Shown one piece after another: positions 57,241 to 64,000 of a stretch of 64,000 bases of DNA. The notes under the pieces were generated by a model, which searched no databases, was not told the DNA's origin, and saw nothing but the letters and a program-made list of their open reading frames with translations. Location: the NCBI GenBank assembly GCA_964553925.1, contig CAZKNR010000019.1, positions 1-64,000 on the forward strand, in the 5' to 3' direction. The stretch is from DAISKN01 sp964553925. GTDB taxonomy: Bacteria; Acidobacteriota; Vicinamibacteria; Marinacidobacterales; SMYC01. The translations under genes and the position numbers were made by a program. Position 1 is the stretch's first letter. Every line of letters starts with the position of its first letter.

Positions 57241-57299
57241 GAGGCACAGGGACGAATCGCTCTGAATTCAATCATTTCCGGGGCTTTCTTTTCCGCTTC

Positions 57300-57379
57300 C
57301 CGTGGTGAAAACGCCGTGTCCCGAGGGGGAAACCCTGCACCCGCTCACGGCGCGCGTTCTCAAGTGCTTGAAACCACGG
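57300..57379. repeat. Nested inverted repeats between divergent sigma-54 promoters
   Basis: CCGTGGT (57300-57306) pairs with ACCACGG (57373-57379). Inside it CGCCGTG (57312-57318) pairs with CACGGCG (57346-57352). Small hairpins GGG-AAA-CCC (57327-57335) and TCAA-GTGC-TTGA (57360-57371) fill the loops. It is either an activator-binding (enhancer) array or a structured RNA; no known riboswitch consensus fits. Confidence 0.55.
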
Positions 57380-57399
57380 CGCTAGCGACCGATTTGTCA

Positions 57400-57415
57400 T
57401 GGCAGAGGATTTGCT
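57400..57415 (+). promoter_or_regulatory. Sigma-54 promoter for the FecR-domain gene
   Basis: TGGCAGAGGATTTGCT has all the key TGG and TTGC bases at correct spacing, 68 bp before the start at 57483. Confidence 0.68.
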
Positions 57416-57482
57416 ACCTGGATTTCCCAACAATAGATAGCCTGCGGATTTCAAAAGACCGAAAGGCCAGAGAGGACCACGA

Positions 57483-58550
57483 ATGAGACGCATTGAGAGT
57501 TCGAGGACGACCTCCTTCGCTTTCGCGCTCGGAGTTCTAGCTTGGGTCGCCTCCGCGGCTTTCCTGGGCGCTGAAGGTCCCCGCAAGGACCCGTCCCCTT
57601 ACGTGGTCCTGGTTACGGAAGGCGACGGCACGGTCCAGGCGGTTTTCGAGCGGTACCCGGAGCTCCGCGGCTCCTGGGAAGAAATCGCGAAGTTCAACCT
57701 CCTTCGCGCGGGGCAGCCGATCGAGATCCCTGCTGAGCTTCTGGACTCGCCCGGGACGCTCGCCAAGGTCGCGAGCTTCTACGGCGAAGCGGAGGTGAAG
57801 CGGTCGTTCGACGCTCGTTTCATTCCTCTCGTCTCCAATCTTCTGCTTCGGGAAGGCGACGAGATCCGGACATGGCGCGGAGCCGGCGCGCGGATCCTCT
57901 TCGAGGATGGAAACTACGTGCTGCTCAAGAGCCAGAGCCGCGCGACTCTGGTTTCCCTCGGCACGCGCGGGGAGCCCGCGACATCGCGCCTGAAGCTCTT
58001 TCTCAAGGAAGGAAGCGTCTGGTCCCAGATGGAGCACGAGCTCCGGGGCCGCTTCGAGGTCACGACCCCGTCCGCGAACACCATCATTCGCGGCACCGAG
58101 TTTCGAGTGAAAGTCGAGCCCGGGGAGGCGACGCGCGTCGAGGTCCTCGATGGGCGGGTCGATTTCGAGATGGGTGAGCGCAGGCTTTCCGTCGGGCGAC
58201 AGGAGGGCGCTCTCGCCGTGACCGGATCCGACACCCTTGCCCCCGCACCCCTTCCGCCCGCACCCGAGCTTCTCGCACCCCTTCCGGAAGAAGTGCTCCG
58301 GAGCGACGCCTTCGATCAGACGTTTCGTTGGGGAGCGGTCGAGGGCGCCGAGGTCTATTCGTTCGAGATCGCCCGCGACGATCGTTTTTTCGATGTCGTC
58401 GCCGAGAGGCGCGCCGGTCCGGAAGCCTCGGTTCGTATCCAGGGGATCGAGCCCGGAACGTACTTCTGGAGGGTAACCAGCATCGTCCGCGGTTTCGAGG
58501 GCTCGCCCGCGGCAAGCCGTTATTTCGTCTTCGTCGATCGCAGCCCGTAG
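57483..58550 (+). CDS. Secreted FecR-domain protein with LysM-like N-terminus
   Basis: A 355-residue protein. A signal peptide (about 1-30) is followed by a LysM-like segment (VTEGDGTVQAVFERYPEL...AGQPIEIP), then a FecR domain (about 115-250) with the diagnostic VTTPSANTIIRGTEFRVKV and VLDGRVDF. A Pro/Leu-rich linker leads to a fibronectin-like C-terminal domain (EVYSFEIARDDRFFDVVAE). FecR/LysM proteins of this type are thought to be periplasmic or cell-wall associated. It is a single gene behind a sigma-54 element. Confidence 0.85.
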   Translation: MRRIESSRTTSFAFALGVLAWVASAAFLGAEGPRKDPSPYVVLVTEGDGTVQAVFERYPELRGSWEEIAKFNLLRAGQPIEIPAELLDSPGTLAKVASFYGEAEVKRSFDARFIPLVSNLLLREGDEIRTWRGAGARILFEDGNYVLLKSQSRATLVSLGTRGEPATSRLKLFLKEGSVWSQMEHELRGRFEVTTPSANTIIRGTEFRVKVEPGEATRVEVLDGRVDFEMGERRLSVGRQEGALAVTGSDTLAPAPLPPAPELLAPLPEEVLRSDAFDQTFRWGAVEGAEVYSFEIARDDRFFDVVAERRAGPEASVRIQGIEPGTYFWRVTSIVRGFEGSPAASRYFVFVDRSP

Positions 58551-58760
58551 GGCCCGGGGAAATACCTACAACTGCAGCGGCCTTCCGCGTCCGAGCCCCG
58601 CCCCGCCGAAAGCTCCCTATAAACTACTCATCCACAGCACCTTATGCATCGTCTATTTCGATCGGCCGCTCGCCCGACGGGTGCTTGGGGGAGCTCTGAC
58701 CGCCAAAGGGTGCTGGACGTCGCGAGGACCTATGGTGCCTTCCACCCACCGAGTAGGATC

Positions 58761-58791
58761 GCACCCATTGGGGCACGCCCCATGTTGGTGC
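58761..58791. repeat. Nested inverted repeat, candidate activator site
   Basis: GCACC (58761-58765) and GGTGC (58787-58791) enclose TGGGG-CACG-CCCCA. It lies about 50 bp upstream of the sigma-54 element. Confidence 0.4.
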
Positions 58792-58839
58792 TAAAGCATA
58801 GTAATGAAGCCCTTTATACATGAACCTCAAGATCGCGTT

Positions 58840-58855
58840 TGGCACATCTGTTGCA
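58840..58855 (+). promoter_or_regulatory. Sigma-54 promoter for the S24/S26 peptidase-nucleotidyltransferase-regulator operon
   Basis: TGGCACATCTGTTGCA matches the -24/-12 consensus. The predicted transcription start (~58866) is only about 6 nt before the ATG at 58872, implying an almost leaderless mRNA. Confidence 0.75.
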
Positions 58856-58871
58856 GAGTCCTCCCCTCAGC

Positions 58872-59333
58872 ATGATCTCACCCGAGGGTCGTAGCTTGCC
58901 CGTTCCCACGGCCGAGCTCCTGGCTTGTCTTCTTCGGGAGGGGCTCGACGTGCGGATTCGCCTCAGCGGCTGGAGCATGAAACCGCTCGTGCCATCGGGG
59001 ACGGTTGTTCGCTTCTCCCGGAGGGGCGAGCCTTCGCTCGGAGACGTCGTGCTGGCCAGGCTTCCGAACGATACCCTCGTCGCTCACCGAGTCATTGCCC
59101 TCGACTCCGATCGGATCTGGACGAAGGGCGACGCTTGCCGAACCGCGGACGGTCCGTTCTCCCGGGAGAGCGTGATCGCCCGCGCGGTGCGGCTCGAAGG
59201 AAGGATTTCTCTACCGCTCTCGAACGTCTGGATGCGGGCTCTCGGGCTCGCCCTCAACCTTCTCTATCCGCGGCTGGTCGCGGGATACCGCGCTCTCGTT
59301 CCTGGAGCCATGCGAGGGGAGCGCGCTTCTTGA
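58872..59333 (+). CDS. S24/S26-type serine peptidase-like protein
   Basis: About 153 residues. The catalytic-type Ser lies in LSGWSMKPLVPSG (Ser35) and the region DTLVAHRVIALD (His72) sits where bacterial signal peptidase I has its lysine, as in SipW/ER-type Ser-His enzymes. There is no N-terminal membrane helix; a weak hydrophobic stretch near residues 115-140 may anchor it. Such proteins are often found next to NTP_transf_5 nucleotidyltransferases in polysaccharide loci, as here, with the next gene starting TTGA at its stop. The true substrate is unknown. Confidence 0.8.
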   Translation: MISPEGRSLPVPTAELLACLLREGLDVRIRLSGWSMKPLVPSGTVVRFSRRGEPSLGDVVLARLPNDTLVAHRVIALDSDRIWTKGDACRTADGPFSRESVIARAVRLEGRISLPLSNVWMRALGLALNLLYPRLVAGYRALVPGAMRGERAS

Positions 59334-60542
59334 GGCCGCTCGCGACGGACCTCGGAGCCGCCGAGACCGCGCTTCTGAGAAAGCTCGTGCGATCGGGCGC
59401 GGGCGCCGCGGCGGACCCGCGAAATCAGGAGACTTTGCCAATCAATTGGGCGCACCTCCTCCACGCGGCGATGCGGCACCACCTGGCCCCGCTGGTCCAT
59501 CAGGGCCTTCAAGGCCTTCAAGAAACGCGCGCCCAGAAGTCTCTCCCCGCGGCTCCGGAGGAATTCCGGACGCGGCTCGAGAACATCAGGAATCTGGAGC
59601 TCGCGAAAGCCATCGTTCGCCTGCACCACATCGACGAGCTCGGAGCGGTCGCGCTTCACCGGGGAATGGACCTCTGCCTCCTCAAAGGGGCGGCCTTCGC
59701 GACGACTCTCTATCGGGACCCGGGCTTGAGACCGATGAGCGACATCGACGTGCTCGTAAGCCCCAGGCACTTCGAGAGCTGGTCTCGCGAGCTCGAGGGA
59801 CTCGGTTACGTTCTGGTGGACGTCTCGGACCATGCGAGCGGCTATAGGCGGCAAGCGACAGGAGTTCTCGTCGAGATTCATCGGGAGCTCACGTCCGCCG
59901 CGGACTTTCTCGGGCTTACGACCGGCGAGATTCTTTCGCGATCCCGTCCTCTCGACGCGGGCGACGGGATTCGCATGCGCACGCTGAGCTGGGAGGATCA
60001 CCTCCTTCACCTTTGCCTCCACGCGAGCTTCCAGCATGGATTTCGCCAGCCGGGGGTGAACGCCTGGGACGCGCGGGCGATCGCCGAGCGCGCGGATCTC
60101 GACCTCGAAGCGTTCGTCGAGCGCGCGCGGGAAAGACGCCTCGCGCCGTGGGTCTACGGCGGCCTGGCCATGACCGCCGCGGTCTTCGAAAGCCCGCGTC
60201 TCACCTCGCTTCTGTCCGCCCTCGCCGATTCGGTCCCGCGATCGGTCACCCGGAAGGTGCGACGCTTCCGCGCCGAACGCCTGCTCGCGCCGGGACGAGA
60301 TGCCGTTTTCGGGACGCCTTTCGCGAGGCTCGGCTGGACCGGCTGGAATGTGACAACTCTTTCTCTTCTATGGGCAATATCGCGGCCTCGAACGCCCGAG
60401 ATTCGACCGAGTCTCGGAGCCCGCGTCGGCCGCATCTTGCAACTCGCTAGAAATCATGGACTTGCATTCTCAGGCTCGACCTCGAATACAGCACCGGCCC
60501 TTTCGATGGGCCCGACATCCACTTCACTTGGAGAGGTTCGTG

Positions 60543-60550
<8 letters not shown>
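59330..60550 (+). CDS. Nucleotidyltransferase family protein (NTP_transf_5)
   Basis: A 406-residue protein from a TTG overlapping the upstream stop, with GAGGGGA nine bases before it. The nucleotidyltransferase core is LKGAAFATTLYRDPGLRPMSDIDVLV (given here in parts: LKGAA, YRDPGLRPMSDID) near residues 118-142, with the metal-binding Asp pair at 138-140. A mainly helical C-terminal half follows. Members are found in polysaccharide and RiPP-like loci with unknown acceptors. The last codons overlap the regulator's start region. Confidence 0.82.
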
Positions 60551-61973
<1,423 letters not shown>

Positions 61974-61989
61974 GCTTACACTCCGAAAA

Positions 61990-63933
61990 TCAAGGCGCGG
62001 AAACTGCCGCGGTTGTCTCCGGCTGAAGCCAAACGACGAACTTCCCCGAGAGCTCTTCTAGCTCGAACGCTTTCCACGTTCCCTCGAGACGGTTGCCCTT
62101 TTGCGTGGCGTCGAGGTGGAAGTGGATCTGATCGGCTCCTTCTTCGCCGTACTCGACGCTTCCGAGAACCGCCCCCACCGTCGAGCTCAGACGGGTGAAC
62201 TTGCCGCTCAGGGGCCGGACTCCTTCCGCGTTCAGGATCGCTCTTCCAGAGAGGGCGGAGGCCGGCCCTTCGATTATGAGGCTCAAAGGATATCCTTGCG
62301 GCTCGACGTAGCCGTACCACGTACCTACGAGGTGGGCGTCGCCGAAAGAATCGTCGGCAACCCCGGGAAGGGGCGCGTCCAAGAGAACCCGATCGTGAAT
62401 CTCGGACCGAGAAACGAGATGGAACCACTCTCCCGTCGCTCGGAAATGGTGCGTTCCGAGAATCGCGGCCACCGCGGGATTCGGTGGATGAAGCCCCATG
62501 GCGAAGAGCGCGCCCGGCTCGGCGAGAAGCGCGCGGAGCCCGGTCTCGTCCCCTTCGCCGAGGGCCACAACGCTCGCGGGCTTGCGCTTTTCGACTTCGA
62601 CGAGGTAGGTGATGGGCGCAACCACGAGCTCCGAAGCACTCGAGACCGCGAGGATCCGAGCTCCATCAGGCAGGGCATCGAGGGCGCGTTCGGCGAACCC
62701 GCGCGCTTCCGGCAGAAACCGGCGGTCCGGATTCAACTGGAACGCGAGGTGATCGAGGGGCAGCTCCTTGGGAACGTCGAGAAGCGCCTCGACTCTGAGC
62801 TCCATCTGCGCCTTTCTGACCGCGAGAGGGGCGAATCGATAGATGACGAGGGGCGAGGCGGAAAGCACCAGCGCGACCGCGAACCCCTGCCAGTTCCCGC
62901 TCGAAAGGAGCTTCCACCATCCGAAGCCCACGGCGACCGAGAAGAAAACCCACGCGGGAAGATAGGAAGGGACGGGCTCCGGCAAGTGGAGCGTCACCGC
63001 GAGGGCGGAGTAGATCAGAAACAGCGGGAATATCAGCCAGAACACGTACTTCTGCCGCCGGTTGAGCTCGGCGAGGCCGATGAGCCCGATGACGATGGAC
63101 CAGGGCGGAAAGTTGAGGAGGAGCATGGAGCCGAATCGAATGAGCGACTCCTGGAGCGGCTGGTCCCACGCGAGCATCATATGGTCCCAGAAGCGAAACC
63201 AGCTCTTCTGCTGCGCGGGGATGTCGAAGCCGAGCTTGTACCATCCGAAGGCGGCGACGGCGAGCGATATCGAGGCCCCGGCCGCGAACACCATGACACC
63301 GCGGAGACGCACGACGCCGAGATTCCTGAGGAGAGGCGGCTGGACGAAGCGCACGAACAGAAAGACGATGGGGATCAGGAAGAGCATCAACAGGTTGTTC
63401 GCGAGCGAAAGCCCGAGCACACCCATCCCGAAATAAAGATTCTTGGCGCCGCCCTCGTTGGCGAAGCGGATCAGAAAGTAGAGCATCGCCGCGAGAAGAA
63501 ACGCGTCGAGCGGCTCCGGCCCCGGCGTCACCGCCCGCATCCAGAACGTGTGGGACACGGCGAGAGAAAGAGCGGCGAGCACCCCGACCCGACGGGCGAT
63601 GAACTGAGGCGCCATCTGCAGCAGCATCTTCAAGAGCAGATAGACGAAGAGGCAGGCGCCGGCAGCGAACGCCGCAGCCGCCAGGTTGGCGCCGCCCGAG
63701 ATCTTTCCGAGGGGCAAAAGGAGAAACGGCTGGGAGAAGAAGACGAAGAGCGGGCGGGCCCAGGGGCCGTCACCGATATCGATGAGAGCGACTCGCCGCT
63801 GGTAGGTGGCGCCCTCCATCCACGCGAGGTCGGAGGGACCGGTGAGAAAGAAGAAAACGAATGCAGCAGCAAACACCGCGGCGGCGGCTCCGACGTTCAC
63901 CGCAATCCGAGCCCAGCGTCCCTTCATAGCCAT
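61990..63933 (-). CDS. Polytopic GT-C-like membrane protein (DUF2723-like)
   Basis: A 647-residue protein with about 11 transmembrane helices in the first 400 residues and a soluble C-terminal part (about 410-647) ending in a beta-rich domain (LVGTWYGYVEPQGYPL, GNRLEGTWKAFELEE). The first periplasmic loop GPSDLAWMEGATYQRR and helix layout resemble DUF2723/protein O-mannosyltransferase-like proteins. It lacks their usual DSGE motif, so activity is uncertain. It converges with the regulator gene (16 bp apart). Confidence 0.65.
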   Translation of the reverse strand: MAMKGRWARIAVNVGAAAAVFAAAFVFFFLTGPSDLAWMEGATYQRRVALIDIGDGPWARPLFVFFSQPFLLLPLGKISGGANLAAAAFAAGACLFVYLLLKMLLQMAPQFIARRVGVLAALSLAVSHTFWMRAVTPGPEPLDAFLLAAMLYFLIRFANEGGAKNLYFGMGVLGLSLANNLLMLFLIPIVFLFVRFVQPPLLRNLGVVRLRGVMVFAAGASISLAVAAFGWYKLGFDIPAQQKSWFRFWDHMMLAWDQPLQESLIRFGSMLLLNFPPWSIVIGLIGLAELNRRQKYVFWLIFPLFLIYSALAVTLHLPEPVPSYLPAWVFFSVAVGFGWWKLLSSGNWQGFAVALVLSASPLVIYRFAPLAVRKAQMELRVEALLDVPKELPLDHLAFQLNPDRRFLPEARGFAERALDALPDGARILAVSSASELVVAPITYLVEVEKRKPASVVALGEGDETGLRALLAEPGALFAMGLHPPNPAVAAILGTHHFRATGEWFHLVSRSEIHDRVLLDAPLPGVADDSFGDAHLVGTWYGYVEPQGYPLSLIIEGPASALSGRAILNAEGVRPLSGKFTRLSSTVGAVLGSVEYGEEGADQIHFHLDATQKGNRLEGTWKAFELEELSGKFVVWLQPETTAAVSAP

Positions 63934-64000
63934 GGCCGGTAGATACTAGTCTATTCGGGCGCGGGACCCGGCAAGAATCCCCGCGGCCTGCCACAATTTC

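Larger units (their letters stand above)
58551..58871. other. Regulatory intergenic region
   Basis: No coding frame is supported. It holds a nested inverted repeat (58761-58791) and a sigma-54 element (58840-58855). A TTG-initiated in-frame extension of the next gene would begin inside the sigma-54 element and is rejected. Confidence 0.5.

Noticed and set aside
57300..57379. A c-di-GMP (GEMM) riboswitch
   Set aside because: The conserved GEMM core and tetraloop-receptor sequences are absent; the stems fit an enhancer array at least as well.
58839..58871. TTG start at 58839 for the S24/S26-type peptidase
   Set aside because: It lies at the edge of the sigma-54 element, so it would precede the predicted transcription start.

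Overview
The window is GC-rich (roughly two thirds G+C), densely coded DNA from a Gram-negative chromosome. Outer-membrane export genes, UvrA, HtrA-type proteases, many 4-bp ATGA/GTGA/TTGA start-stop overlaps and a conserved 117-residue hypothetical protein suggest a soil or sediment bacterium, most likely an Acidobacteriota lineage. That assignment is inference; no rRNA or tRNA gene is present to confirm it.

Layout. 1-17.6 kb is mostly housekeeping. It holds the 3' end of a phosphoserine phosphatase/phosphoglycerate dehydrogenase fusion, two antiporter-like membrane subunits that look like degenerate NuoM and NuoN, and a thiS-thiG operon. It continues with a coiled-coil methyltransferase, a Rieske ferredoxin, endonuclease III and an F420-type oxidoreductase. 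A broken VapBC-like module sits beside a relic of an amidohydrolase gene. Then come a PQQ-propeller protein, a rhomboid protease, a helical-repeat protein and uvrA. 17.6-23.7 kb has a methyltransferase, an FkbM relic, an active HtrA protease paired with a pseudoprotease, a GC-rich repeat and a DUF2090 aldolase-like gene.

24.2-53.5 kb is a large Wzx/Wzy-type exopolysaccharide locus. It contains a ligase/polymerase, several methyltransferases and glycosyltransferases, and a CDP-deoxysugar pathway (rfbF, rfbG, an rfbC-like epimerase, a C-methyltransferase and a reductase). It also has hexapeptide acyltransferases, a flippase, an asparagine-synthase-like amidotransferase and an O-carbamoyltransferase. 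A WecA-type initiating enzyme, an outer-membrane barrel, a Wza-type exporter and a Wzz/BY-kinase complete it. A ten-gene minus-strand operon (41.8 to 32.0 kb) and a plus-strand operon (from 42.1 kb) diverge from a shared control region.

53.5-60.5 kb is an envelope module: an FHA membrane protein, a secreted trypsin-like protease, a secreted protein of unknown function, a FecR-domain protein, an S24/S26-type peptidase and a nucleotidyltransferase. It ends in a sigma-54-type response regulator (60.5-62.0 kb). A GT-C-like membrane protein closes the window.

The most interesting signal is regulatory. Five near-consensus sigma-54 (-24/-12) elements lie in intergenic DNA at 41.9, 42.1, 57.2, 57.4 and 58.8 kb, each correctly oriented before a gene or operon of the polysaccharide or envelope modules. 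The activator encoded at 60.5 kb is the obvious candidate regulator, although its sigma-54 contact loop reads GAYTDA instead of GAFTGA.
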